This document shows, piece by piece, positions 34,335-45,247 of a stretch of 64,000 nucleotides of DNA; the first letter of the stretch is position 1, and every line of letters starts with the position of its first letter. The DNA lies in contig NW_024464918.1 in the NCBI RefSeq assembly GCF_017591425.1, forward strand, positions 12,770,001 to 12,834,000, given 5' to 3'. The position numbers and the translations under genes were made by a program. Source of the stretch: Ochotona curzoniae. Taxonomy: Eukaryota > Chordata > Mammalia > Lagomorpha > Ochotonidae. The notes under the pieces were generated by a model that worked only from the letters and a program-made list of their open reading frames with translations, had not been told where the DNA came from and did not search any database.

Positions 34335-35095
34335 CTGAGGTCTGTTGGCTGACTGAGTCCACCTTAGTGCATCCACGGACCCAGGAACATGGTGCACAGT
34401 TTGGCTAAGAGAGTGGTCCAGCCTGTTCTGCTTCCTTCCTGTCTTCTGACAAGGAACTCCACGTCCTCTGCTGGCCTAGATGAGCTGGCTGTTACATCTC
34501 CTGTGTGTACCTGGACATGCATGCTGTCCCCTGCACAGAGATCAGCAAGTGAGGAGGCCCAGTCCCAACATGTGCATTCCAAGGTCGGACTACCTTTCCT
34601 GTGGCAAGGATTTGAGTTTAGTGGCCTAGTTGGGGAGTCCCCCAAGAAACCTAACCTGGGGTGCCAACACAGGGTCAGGTTTAGTCTGTTAGCTGCACCA
34701 GGCGATGCATTTACTAGTGGATTCAGCTGCCTGGTTAATTCTGTCCCCAGCCCAGCTCACATGAACTGATGGGTACGGTAGCCTAGCTCCGTCAAGCCTG
34801 ACATGGGCTTGGTCTTCATGCATATCAGTGGGTACAACGGCCTAGTCAGGGTGACCCCCAGTATCCTCACCAGGCATGCTCCCAGCCCCAATTTTGGCAT
34901 GTGCTGTGGCCTAACCTGGTCCATCTTGCATCTTTTTTGGCTCTTGTGCACAACCATGGCTGCTGCAGTTTAGATAAGCCCACCTAAACCATAGCCCTGG
35001 CCCCAGCCCTGGTTTTCCTGCTAACCACTTAGAGCTGCACCCATGCAGGGGAGTGCTCACATACAGTTCCGCTGCCAGGCTTCCTCCCAGGCCCA
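34335..35095 (-). repeat. L1 3'-end-like block, copy A
   Basis: Same C/T-rich degenerate-unit sequence as 12.6-14.0 kb; begins with 'GGCTGACTGAGTCCACCTTAG', which recurs at about 35347 in copy B. Confidence 0.5.
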
Positions 35096-35100
35096 GATCT

Positions 35101-36250
35101 TTTTTTTTCCTAGTTATTTTTTTTTTTATGTTTTTATTTTGATGATTTTACATAGCTGATTAGGGGACAAAGGGTCAAGGGCTACGAGAAAGTGGGTAAG
35201 ACCACTGTTCCTACATTTTTTTCTTCCAGTATCTGGGGGAAGGGGAAAGGATAAGGGAGAAGCCACGCCTACCCTCCCAACCATCCCAGGGTCCCAAATG
35301 TGGGGCGTGCTTCAAGGGCACTGCTTAAATGGTTCAGAACCCAGTGGCTGACAGAGTCCACCCTAGCATCTCCGCTTGCTCAGATCTTGTGCCTGTTGGG
35401 GTACTGCAGTGAAATATTGGCAGGCATATTCAGATTTCCTTTTTGTTCTGCCTGCCCTTCTCTGTTACAGTATCAGATGGCCTCCATAGGCTCCAATGGA
35501 CTGCCATATCCTGCACTGTGCATCTGGGTTTGCCGTCCAGTGTTCTAAGCCACTGAGGCTCAGTTTTGACATTCACTTCATTGTCAGACCATTGTCATTG
35601 CCATTCTCCCCATGGTTGGAGTTCTGAGTCCAGTGGTTTAGTTGGACGCAGTTCCCACATAAACCCTGTCTGGTGATCTCAGACCTATCTCATGTGCACC
35701 TGCCTGTGCGGGATCTGGCTCATTCTCTCTCCCATATCAACCAACATCCACAGTGGTAGTTGCAATGGCTAGGTCAGATCTGTCTCCAGACCTGTCTCTT
35801 CTGCAAACCAGTGGGTGCTGCAGTCCAACCCAACCCTGCTGTCCACACACTCGGCCCTCACATACACCATCAGGAGATACAGTGCAGTCAGAGGAACCCC
35901 CCAGGAACTCAACTGGAGTGGCCTGGTTTTTGTGCCTGCCAGCATGTGCAGTGGATTGATCCAATCTGTCCCAAATCCTATTCAGCTCATGTACACATCA
36001 TGGGGCCTTAAAGCCTAACTCATCCCAAGTAACTCCACCCGCTACCCCACACTTACACCAGTGGGTGCTAACACCTATCTAGCCAGTTGTTCCCCCAGAC
36101 CTGGTTTTTTGCTCGCAGGTGGGAGTTACAGCCCAGAGAGAGGTGCCCACAGGTTTCCCTATGGACACACTCCCTTTCTTGAGTCTTGATACTCTCCAGG
36201 TTGTTCTGCGGTCCTGTTCAACGGGACTTGCCCCCAGTCCCATCTCTTGA
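35101..36250 (-). repeat. L1 3'-end-like block, copy B
   Basis: Starts with a T-run (minus-strand A-tail), shares 'GGGGACAAAGGGTCAAGGGCT' with 9.97 kb, then the degenerate units, with CACTCGGCCCTCACATACAC near 35850 shared with 12.68 kb. Confidence 0.6.
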
Positions 36251-36254
36251 CCAG

Positions 36255-36388
36255 CTGATGCTGCAGCAAAGTTGGGCCATCTTTTCCTGCTGTCTCGGAC
36301 AGGTTAAGAGCTGGATCAGAATTGGAGCAGCCAGGACTCAAGTGCTTCAAGTGGAGGTTTAACATACTATGCCATGTTGTTGACCCCT
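36255..36388 (-). mobile_element. CSINE fragment
   Basis: GGTTAAGAGCTGGATCAGAA to CTATGCCATGTTGTTGACCC. Confidence 0.7.
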
Positions 36389-36647
36389 TATTACCAATGA
36401 GCTTATGGTTTTAGTGGGGAGTTGACCTTCTTGTTGGGAATAAGAGTTCTCTTTTGTGTACCCACACAGACAATAGCCATTTGTGGTTAAGTATTAATTG
36501 TTCTTCAGGTAGGTGAGTTCGTCATTATATGTTCACAAGGTTCTGGGCCTTAAATTACATGACGTTGCGTTTTGTCTTGGTTGACCTGGTCCTAGCAGTA
36601 ATGAAATGCATGAGGAAGTACAGATTATCAGATTCAATTATTATTTT

Positions 36648-36920
36648 TAAAAAGATTTATTTATTAAAAATTTTTAAAAAGATTAACACAGAATAGAGAC
36701 AGATCTTTCTGCTGGTTCACTCTGCAAACGGTGAAAATGGCCAGAGCTGAACCCATCCAAAGCAAGGGGCCTGGAGTTGCTTCTGGATGGATCTCCAATG
36801 TGGATGCAGGGTCCCAAGGAGCTGGATGGGAAGTGGAGCATCCGGAATACAAACTGGTGCCCATATGGAATCTGGGTGCATTCAAGGCAAGGACTTCAGC
36901 CACTAGGCTGCTGCACAGGC
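36648..36920 (-). mobile_element. CSINE
   Basis: AAAAAGATTTATTTATTAAA to GGCTGCTGCACAGGCC; tail-side duplication and internal deletion. Confidence 0.85.
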
Positions 36921-36923
36921 CCC

Positions 36924-37232
36924 CCTTTTTTTTTTTTTTTGAAAAATTTGTTACAAATTGGAGATCAGCGAGAAGTATCTTACATCCACTTGTTTATTCC
37001 CCAAATGACTGCAAAAGTCAGAGCTGAGCTGATCTGAATGAAGCCAGTAGCTTTTTCTGGGTCTTCCATGTGGGCATAGGGTTCTCAGACTTTGGGCCAT
37101 CCTTCAGTGCTTTTGCATAAGCAGGGTGCTGGTTAGAGGTTGGGGCTGCCAGGTCAAGAACCTATGCTCCTGTGAAATGTCAGGGCTTGCAGGTAGAGGA
37201 TTAACCAATTGAACCGTCCAACCGATTTTGAA
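36924..37232 (-). mobile_element. CSINE
   Basis: T-run, then 'GTTTATTCCCCAAATGACTGC' to CAATTGAACCGTCC. Confidence 0.8.
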
Positions 37233-37245
37233 AAGTGATTTTTTT

Positions 37246-37511
37246 GGGCTCGGGATGGTAGCCTATTAGTTAAAAGTCCTCGCCTTGCATCCCATATGGA
37301 TCCCATATACACGCTGGTTCTAATCCCAGCGGGCCCGCTTCTCATTCAGCTCCCTGCTTGTGGCCTGGGAAAGCAGTCAATGAAAGCCCAAGGTCTTGGG
37401 ACACTGCACCCACGTGGGAGACCCAGAAGAGGCTCCTGGCTTTGGATCAGCGAGTGGAAGATCTTCCTCTGTGTGTTTCCTGATTTTCCAATGAAAATAA
37501 ATTTTAAAAAT
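37246..37511 (+). mobile_element. CSINE, sense to PWWP2A
   Basis: GGGCTCGGGATGGTAGCC head to AATGAAAATAAATTTT tail; GATCCCATAT duplicated near 37290. Confidence 0.9.
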
Positions 37512-37513
37512 GA

Positions 37514-37760
37514 TTTTTTTTAAGGATTATGTGTTTGAAAATTGAAGAGATGGCAAGGGTTGACAGGCTTATTCTCCATTAGCTGGATCACTTCCCAATG
37601 GCTGCAACAGCCACAGCTAGGCCAGGCTGAGGCCAGGAGGCAGGAACTGCAGCTAGGTCTCCCCCGTAGGAGTTGGAGACCGAGTGCTTGAGCCATCCTC
37701 TGCCTCCCAGTCATCTCCACAACGCTTACCCCTGATTGGAGTGCAGTCAAGCAGTTAGTC
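37514..37760 (-). mobile_element. Old CSINE
   Basis: TTTTTTTAAGGATTATGTGT, 'GCTGCAACAGCCACAGCTAGGCC' and CATCCTCTGCCTCCCAG. Confidence 0.7.
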
Positions 37761-38093
37761 TGTTTCTGGTGAATTGGAAGTGGTGAAATAAATTGAATAA
37801 GTCGTCTTTTAAGAAAAATTCACCTGCCTAAGGTATACTTAGACCTTTGTGTGGTAGATTCCTTTGGCCATAATTAAAATTAAATATTAAAATTATATTT
37901 ATCGAACTCAATGGTGTACAGCCAGGAGCAAGAAAATTCTGTGTAAGTGATGAATATTTACCTTAGTAATTTAAAGAACCCTTTTGATCCCAGCATTCAT
38001 CTTTGTAAGAAAATGTCAAGTTTATTACCTTTAGTGATGTACAGAATAAAGTCAGGACTTTCCTGCTCTTAAACATGTGACTATTAAATCTTT

Positions 38094-38409
38094 CTGATTT
38101 TATTGGAAAGGCGGATATACAGAGAGGAGGAGGAGAGACAGGAAAATCTTCCATCCGATGATTCACTCCCCAAGTGAGCCGCAACGGCCGATGCTATGCC
38201 GATCTGAAGCCAGGAACCAGGAACCTCTTCCGGGTCTCCCATACGGGTGCAGGGTCCCAAAGCTTTGGCCCATCCTAAACTGCTTTCTCAGGCCACAAGC
38301 AGGGAGCTGGATGGGAAGCGGAACAACTGGGACATGAACTGGCACCCATATGGGTTCCTGGCGCATTCAAGGCGAGGACGTTAGCCTATAGGCCACGCCG
38401 TCGGGCCCT
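38094..38409 (-). mobile_element. CSINE, young-looking
   Basis: TTTTATTGGAAAGGCGGATA to GGCCACGCCGTCGGGCCC. CTGATTTT occurs on both sides, a possible short target-site duplication. Confidence 0.95.
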
Positions 38410-38689
38410 GATTTTTAAGTAATTTATTATAAGGAAGTTAAATAATTTGAGTACTGTCCAGATGATATTTTTCTAATCTGTTTTTGAAAATACTGAAGCA
38501 TAAAATTTTTCCATGTAGTTTTTATTTCTGAACTGATAGGTAAGATGTTTTTAGAGGATTGCAAGATATGTAGTTAGGAGCTTAAAGTCTAAATTCTTAT
38601 AGTTAAGCTGTTTGACCTTTCAGATTAACTGATTTCATAAAATTTAATGAATAAAGTTTTCACATGGCAAAGCAATCTTTTTTCCCTCA

Positions 38690-38955
38690 AATTGATTTAC
38701 TTGAAAGACAGATCTGTTGACAGATGGACAGATGTCGTCTAAGCCAAGGTTGGTTCAGGATGATGTTGGAAGCGAGGGACTCTGGGTCTGCCATGGGGGA
38801 GGCAGTCACCCAGGAGCTTGAGTGAGCACTCATGCTTTCACCAGAGCATGCCTCAGTGGGAAGCTGGCACAGAGATTTGAATGTGGGTATGCCAACGCAT
38901 GATTCTTGGGGTCCCCAGAGGTCTCTGAACTGCTATGCCAAACTGCTACCGTTGA
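38690..38955 (-). mobile_element. Old CSINE
   Basis: TTACTTGAAAGACAGATCTG to about GCTATGCCAAACTGC. Confidence 0.65.
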
Positions 38956-39039
38956 GTGCAAATTTTGTGGTCAGAAAGGTGTTCTCCAGACTGCCCGTTA
39001 GTTATTAAATAATTTGAACAACAATTTATCATCTGTTTA

Positions 39040-39125
39040 TTGGCTAGAGCTGGACCAGATCAAAGTGACAAGCCAGGAATTGTACTGGGTCTCCCATGTG
39101 GTAGCCAGGACCCAGGATCCTAGTT
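39040..39125 (-). mobile_element. CSINE fragment
   Basis: 'GCTAGAGCTGGACCAGATC' to 'GGGTCTCCCATGTGG'. Confidence 0.55.
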
Positions 39126-39271
39126 AGGTGGCATAAACACTTAAATACAAAGATGACCATTCTGTTGAGCTTGGTTTATATAAATCTAGAATCCAAAAAT
39201 CTCTGAGAACTGACAGCTTGCTGTGTTTTTGATCTGAAGTGATATAAGTGATAAGTTATAAGTGATATAAG

Positions 39272-39362
39272 CAGGGCTGCCGGGAGTAGAACTGGCACCC
39301 ATATGGGATCTCAGTGTGTGCAAGGCGAGGACTTTAGCTGCTAGGATATCCCACGGGGTCCC
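39272..39362 (-). mobile_element. CSINE head fragment
   Basis: GCAGGGCTGCCGGGAGTAGA to CCCACGGGGTCCC; the copy AAGTGATATAAG at 39260-39271 repeats 39237-39248 just before it. Confidence 0.85.
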
Positions 39363-39410
39363 TGTGAATTATTTCATTGCTGAAATGCTAGAGAATGTGG
39401 TGCTTAGCAT

Positions 39411-39560
39411 CTTCCTCTCTCTGATCCTGGGATGGTCACGCAGCTCCTAGTGCTTCAGTTCCGTCGACTGCAGAATAGACCTTATAACAGGAAGGCTGTG
39501 GCAAGTAACCAGTGTGAATAGGTGTTTCCAGCATACACTAAGTGCTCTAGTGCTTTGTGA
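39411..39560 (+). repeat. MIR fragment
   Basis: 'GATCCTGGGATGGTCACGCAGC', 'CTTCAGTTCCGTCGACTGC' and 'CATACACTAAGTGCTC' follow MIR order. Confidence 0.5.
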
Positions 39561-39919
39561 AATGGTACTAATTAAGAAGAACTAGGATGAATGTGATAGC
39601 AGTTTTTATAGTTGCTTAATGCGGGTTTTCTTGAATATCCACTCACCCTGCTTGTAGAGTGGAGCCTGCAACTTTAAAATGCTGAAGGATCTATGGAAGC
39701 TTAGATAATAACGGTGACCTGTAACTTTGTCCTTTGAGCGAAGAAGGATGACATTTGTGTTTCAGTAAGGAATGAGATAGTTGGATACAAAAATGAAGGT
39801 TAGTTCTCGTTCTTTTCTTAATAGCACCTTAGGGAATTTCTTGTGACGAAATGAGTTTGTCGTGAAGACATGGTTATTAGGCGAATTTGGACCTTACATG
39901 TGTTTTTTGTTTGTTTTTT

Positions 39920-40188
39920 TAAGATCTTCCATCTACTGGTCCACTCCCCAAATGCTCACAATGGCCTAAGCTGAGTTGATCCGAAACCAGCAGCTAGGAG
40001 CTTCTTCCAGGTCTCCCACATGGGTGCAGGGTCCCAAGGATTTGGGCCATCCTTGACTGCTTTCCCAAGCCATAAGGAGGTAGCTGGATGGGAAGTGGAA
40101 CAGCAAGACACAAATTAGCACCCATATGGGATACTGGTGCTTGGAAGTGGTGGATTAGCTAGTTGAGCCATTCATTGCACCAGCCCCT
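39920..40188 (-). mobile_element. CSINE lacking tail-proximal part
   Basis: TTAAGATCTTCCATCTACTG to CATTGCACCAGCCCC. Confidence 0.85.
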
Positions 40189-40196
40189 TAAATACT

Positions 40197-40478
40197 TACT
40201 TGTTTTAAAAGATTTGTGTAGTAATTTGAAAGGCAGAGTTGCAGAGTGAGGGAGAGACAGATCTTCCACCTGCCTGTTTGCTCTCCAAATGGCTACAACA
40301 GCCACAACTGGACCGGTTAGGACCTTAGTCTGGGCAACCCATGTGAGTCCAGGGACCCCAAGCATTTGAGCTGTTTTTTGCCTTCCCGCACGCATCAGAA
40401 GGGAGCCGAGCAGCTGGGACTTAAACTGGTATCAGATGGGTGCTGGTGATTTAGACAGGAGCTTTACTCACTGACCCA
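40197..40478 (-). mobile_element. Old CSINE
   Basis: TTACTTGTTTTAAAAGATTT to TTTACTCACTGACCC. Confidence 0.75.
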
Positions 40479-40481
40479 GTG

Positions 40482-40620
40482 AAGGAGACTGGCTGGAGCT
40501 CCTGGTTCATTCAGACTGGCCCAATTCCAGCTGTTGTAGTAACTTAGGGAGTGAACCAGTGGATGGAATTTAGTCAATCTCCTAACGCTACTCTGCTTTT
40601 CAAAAAAACTAAAAACAAAA
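40482..40620 (+). mobile_element. CSINE 3' fragment, sense to PWWP2A
   Basis: GGAGCTCCTGGTTCATTC to CTCTGCTTTTC and A-rich tail. Confidence 0.65.
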
Positions 40621-40860
40621 AATATGACACAAGTATGCCATCTTACCCATTAAGTATATAGTTCACTGGTGTTCAGTTCAATGCATCTCCAGAATTTACT
40701 CATCTAGTAGAATTAGGTACAATACTCCTTGCACAGCCAGCCCCAGGGCAGCTTCCCTCAGTTTCTGGCAACCACTAGTTTTCTCCCGTTTTTGTGAGTT
40801 GGAGTACAGTAGCTCCCTTTCATTCATGGAGGAGATAGTCCAGGACCCCAGTGACAGTTG
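40621..40860 (+). repeat. Ancient L1 3'-UTR-like fragment
   Basis: 'CCCATTAAGTATATAGTTCACTGGTG' and 'CAGTTTCTGGCAACCACTAG' are the L1M 3' UTR motif in order. Confidence 0.55.
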
Positions 40861-41184
40861 TGAATGGGTACTTGGCCTCTGGGATGAGGCACCAGTGGAG
40901 TGCCCCTGTTGGTTTCCTGGCTCCCGCCCCTGACCCCAGCTTTCTGCTCCTGCAGCCCCAGGGAAGCCATGCTGTTGCTCAAGGAACTGGGTAGGAAACC
41001 CGAATTTTGTCCTGCCTTTGCACCTCGGCCTGGCCCAGCCTGGCAATTGAGGACATTTGCAGAGCGCACCCACCAAAAAATGTGTTTTGTTTGTGTTCTT
41101 TCTCTCTCAGAGAAGTAATTAGTACATTTTTTTGAGATTCATATAGTTGCCTCAAAATATGCATTTTTCATGAGCTTGAGATTT

Positions 41185-41452
41185 TCTTTAAAGGTTTACT
41201 TTGATTTTAAAGGCGCAGAGTTGGAGCCCCTGCATTGGCTGGCTTGCTCTGCACATGCTGAAGGCAGCAGCTGAGAGCTTTTCTGGTTCTCCCACATCAG
41301 TTCCTGGGACCCCAAGCATCAGGGGTACCTTCCACTGCCTTCCCAGGCGTGTTAGTGAACTGGACCAGAAGTGTATCAGCTGGGGCTCAAATTGGCGCTA
41401 TGCATGGGACATCAGAATTGCAGGCCAAGGACTAACACGCTGTGTCACAATC
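41185..41452 (-). mobile_element. Old CSINE
   Basis: TTTAAAGGTTTACTTTGATT to CTGTGTCACAATC. Confidence 0.75.
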
Positions 41453-41819
41453 ATTTATTTTCTTATTTGACGAATGTGGGATGCTGCTATTCCAACTGGG
41501 AACATGCCTGCCAGGCCAGGTGCTTGCCCTTTCCTGTGCGCTTGGAAAACCCTATGTCCATCTTTCTCTCTGTATTTCTGTACCTATATTGAAGTTTGTA
41601 AGTAACAGGTTTGTAGCTAATAGAGTACCATAATGATGATTGCTTAAAACTCTCAGATATTATTCCTGGAACTTTCTGTTGAATACTTTGGACTGTGATT
41701 GTCTGCATGCCCCCAAATACTTGGAATGTGAAGCACCAGCTCCGCTGTGACTATCTCTTCATGTAGTTGAATGCATACTGCCATAATGCTCTCAGCATTT
41801 GGAAAATGAGGTGTGGTTT

Positions 41820-41955
41820 TCTCTTATGCATTTTGTGTTTGCTCTGTATGCATCCAGCATTTTGTTTATTCTTTCATTTGTTGGCAAATGCCTGGGTTGT
41901 TGGCACCGGTTGGCATTTGTGAATATTGCTGCTGAGGATGGGGATGCACATAACT
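41820..41955 (+). repeat. Ancient L1 3'-UTR-like fragment
   Basis: 'TTCTTTCATTTGTTGGCAAATG' then 'TTGTGAATATTGCTGCTGAGG' match the L1M motif that follows the 40.62 kb one in intact elements. Confidence 0.55.
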
Positions 41956-41959
41956 TTTA

Positions 41960-42291
41960 AAAAAAGTTTTATTTTTTTTTATTGGAAAACCAGATTTCCA
42001 GAAAGAAGAGACAGAAAAATATTCCATGTGCCGGTTCACTCCCCAAGTGGCCACGATGGCCAGAGCTGAGCTAAGCTGAGCTGAGTTGCAGGCAGGAGCC
42101 AGGAGCTTCTTCTGGTTCTCCCACACGGGTACAGGGTCCCAGGGTTTGGACTGTCCTTGACTGCTTTCCCAGGCCACAAGCAGGGAGTTGGAGAGGCAGT
42201 GGAGCAGGTGGGATACTAACTGATGCCCATGTGGGATCCTGTCAGATGCAAGGCAAGGACTCCAACTATTAGGCTACTGTGCTGGACCCTG
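41960..42291 (-). mobile_element. CSINE, full length
   Basis: AAAGTTTTATTTTTTTTTAT to GGCTACTGTGCTGGACCC; AGCTGAGCTAAGCTGAGC expansion near 42062. Confidence 0.95.
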
Positions 42292-42510
42292 TATGGAGCT
42301 TAAAAAAGAATTCCATCATCAGTTTAAGTTTGGAAGTAAATCGAATCAGTTCTGCATTATTAAATTTGTGTAAACATAGGAAGCAACAGATAATACTAAG
42401 ATATGTTTGTTAATGCTGCACTTAAAACACGTAATGTGAGAGGAATTAATACATGTTTCCACTTTATTGTTTTTTTTAAAGATGCATAGTATTTGACACA
42501 CAAGATGACA

Positions 42511-42620
42511 GGCAGGGAGCTGGATGGGAAGTGGGGCTGCCGGGATTAGAACCGGTGCCCATATGGGATCCCAGGCATGCAAGGCGAGGACCTTAACCAC
42601 TGCGCCATCACGCCGGGCCC
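42511..42620 (-). mobile_element. Young CSINE head fragment
   Basis: GGCAGGGAGCTGGATGGGAA to CATCACGCCGGGCCC; close to consensus but only the 5' 110 bases of the element. Confidence 0.95.
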
Positions 42621-42632
42621 ACATGATTTCTG

Positions 42633-42882
42633 TTTTTAAGATTTTTTTTTTGAAAGGCAGAGTTAGGAGAGACAGAAAGACCTTCCATCTGCTGGTTCAC
42701 TCCCCAGATGGTGGCAGCGGCCCCAGCTGAGCCAATGCAAAGGCAGGAGCCAGCAGTCTCCCGTGTCTCCTCTGCTCCCAGGTTCACGCAAGGAGCAGGA
42801 GGGGAAGTACAGCAGCCAGCTCTTGAGGCAGCGCCTATATGGGATGCCAGGACCAAAAATCCCAGCCTTGGCACCAACCCCA
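42633..42882 (-). mobile_element. Old CSINE
   Basis: TTTTTAAGATTTTTTTTTTG to GCCTATATGGGATGCC. Confidence 0.85.
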
Positions 42883-43554
42883 AGTTTGTTATTTCTAGTA
42901 TTTCTAGAGGAATATTTTCTTAGGCCCTGGAAACCTTGTGTGGTTTATGAATTAGAAAAATGTGCTGATAGAAGTAGTGACCTGACTTCAGATCAGTCAT
43001 ACAACTGTATGATAGTAAAACACAGAAACACTTTGAGCTTTTCATCTTGAAAAGATGTATACAAGAAAAGTTTGAATGATTATAATGCTATGTATTTAGG
43101 AAGCAAACTGTTAGCATGTGATGGTAAAATAAAGAGCAACTCTGCAGAGTCTGCATGAGGACGAAACCCATTCCTGCTTGAACTAAGCCGTACTCAACTG
43201 CTGTCTTCCTTTATTGTTCAGAAACATTAGCTGTAATTTGTTGAATTGGGAAAGCCACATTAACAGACTAGAAATCCAAGTATTAAGGCCTTAGAATCAG
43301 GCATACAGTGTATGTATGTAGAATCCTTTCTCCTCCTCTCCCTGTTGAGCTGTGTCTGTAAGTAAGTAATGTGAAAGCTCCTTCCGTCCTAACACAGGTA
43401 TTCTGAACCTTTCTGGGAGCCCGAGGTTGAGAGGGGGTGCCAGCACCTAGAAGAGGAGCCATGGTGCCGGCCCAAACCCTTAGCTATTTATAAACCTAGT
43501 GAGGTTGATTGACCCCCTATTTCATTGGAATCTTACTCTTCTCTGTGTATTGTA
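42883..43554. other. Intronic unassigned sequence
   Basis: Unique apart from a possible CSINE end at about 43435-43475 (GCCATGGTGCCGGCCC). Confidence 0.45.
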
Positions 43555-43825
43555 TAGGTGTGCTGGTTGTGTGCCATCGTGGGGTAAAGCTCCTGTCTTG
43601 TGGCAGCATTCCACATGCCAGCTGCTCCACTTCCTATGCAGCTCCCTGCTAATGTGCCTGGGGAAGCCGCACAAGATGGTCCAGATTCTTGAGCCCCTGC
43701 AGCTATGTGGGGGAACTGGAGGAAGCTCCGGGGTTCAGACAGGCCCATCTCCAGCAGTTAGTCGTGGGGGAGAGAACCCATCCCTCTTTTCTAACTCTGC
43801 CTTTAAAGACAGACAGATCATCACC
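43555..43825 (+). mobile_element. Old CSINE, sense to PWWP2A
   Basis: 'GCAGCTCCCTGCTAATGTGCC' and CTCTGCCTTTAAAG; tail lost. Confidence 0.75.
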
Positions 43826-44099
43826 AAAATCACCAAACTGTAGATCCGTAAGGGAGTTTTGTAATCAACTTCAGTGGTCTTTATTAGAATGAATGAAGTA
43901 GATTAGAAAGAAAAATCAACAAATATCATAAGGTTATGTATAGGATGTAACTTTTGGGCCATAACCTATTAGGATAAACTATGGATTTCAAAACTTTTGC
44001 ACCAAAAATACGTTTTAGGTCCACTTTCTATCAGCTGTTTGAAGCATTTGGATCATAATGGGAAAAATTTCAATATATTCATTTGAACGGTGCTATTAC

Positions 44100-44296
44100 A
44101 GTGAGAGAAGGGAGTAAGAGAGGTTGATTCTCCTGGGTCTCCCGTGTGCAGGCAGCCAAGCTCTTGGCCTGTCTACTGCTGCTTTCTCAGGCAGCTTAGC
44201 AAGCGGGGCGATCAGAAGTAGATTGGATTGATGTCCATATTGGATGTCGGCATCACAGGCAGCGGTTCTACCTGCTGTACCACAAAGCTGACCTCA
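44100..44296 (-). mobile_element. Old CSINE fragment
   Basis: 'GGGTCTCCCGTGTGC' to CTGTACCACAAAGC. Confidence 0.65.
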
Positions 44297-44297
44297 A

Positions 44298-44551
44298 GAT
44301 TTGTTTATTAGTTTGAAAGCCAGAGAAGGCAGACACAGATCTACCTCAAATGGCTTCAGTGGGTGGGACATTGGCAACTGAAATCAGGAGCCTGAAATTG
44401 CTTTTAGGCCTCCCTTATGTGTGATGCTTTCCCAGGCACATTAACAGGGTTGGGTATGAGGTGGAACAGTTGGGACTTCTAACTGGTACTTAACGGAATG
44501 CTGGCATTGCAAGCAGTGGCTCAACCCACTGTGCTGCAGCTCCAGTCCCCA
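44298..44551 (-). mobile_element. Old CSINE
   Basis: AGATTTGTTTATTAGTTTG to CCACTGTGCTGCAGC; last SINE before exon 2. Confidence 0.7.
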
Positions 44552-45247
44552 GAGAATACTTTTATTTTTTTGACAGTATTTCTTAACAAGGAATATGATT
44601 TTGAAAGCTTTATAGTGTTTCTGCTTGGTGGCAATCTGAGGTTATTCAGTTGTGGCATTTTTAGTTTCTCCGTGGGAAAACTGAGGGTCCTGAGTTAGGA
44701 TGCCAGAGGAAAGGAGCAACTTTTCATGGACTCTATGGCCATCTATCACTACAGGGAACATGGAATTCTACTCTGAATTAAAGTACTGATGGAGTCCAAG
44801 GAATAGGCGAATTTGAGTTGGAAATTTGGAAAGCAGTTAGAGGAGGGCCCTTGGTTATCTTATGCTTCACATTTTCTGAAAATGTTAAGTAATGTTAAGT
44901 ATCCTTCAGTGAATGCTGTGTCGCGTGACATTAGCTGGTAAGCTGACCAAGCATCTTTTCAGAGCTAGAATGGTTGGTTTGTTTCAGGTAAAATTAGTTA
45001 TTCTGGTATTGCTTAGAGTAAGCATTTGGAGTATTTGTGTTTTAACCTCAAATGAGAGAACAAAATAAGTGGAAGTGTGCGAATTTGCAGAGATTAGCCA
45101 CAAGACTTTAATATTGCAGTTTTATTTAATATGAACTAGTTTTTTTTTTCTTGGAGGGGCGGGGAGAAGGTCATATACAGTAAGTGGTGTTTAATTTTAA
45201 ACAATTACATTACTAACTTGATGACCTCTGTTTTATTTCCTTCAAAG
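44552..45247 (+). other. Repeat-free distal intron 1
   Basis: No SINE or gene signal until the exon 2 acceptor. Contains a 10-base tandem AATGTTAAGT duplication at about 44880-44900. Confidence 0.55.

Larger units (their letters stand above)
23273..45247 (+). other. PWWP2A: PWWP2A intron 1 (21,975 nt)
   Basis: Defined by the donor GTACCG at 23273 and the acceptor ending TTTCCTTCAAAG at 45247. Frame continuity across it (phase 2) and the recognised protein sequence on either side fix the junction. It holds about 33 SINE copies, most of them antisense to the gene, one large L1-like block (34.3-36.25 kb) and older L1/MIR scraps. I see no further coding exon inside it. Confidence 0.93.
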
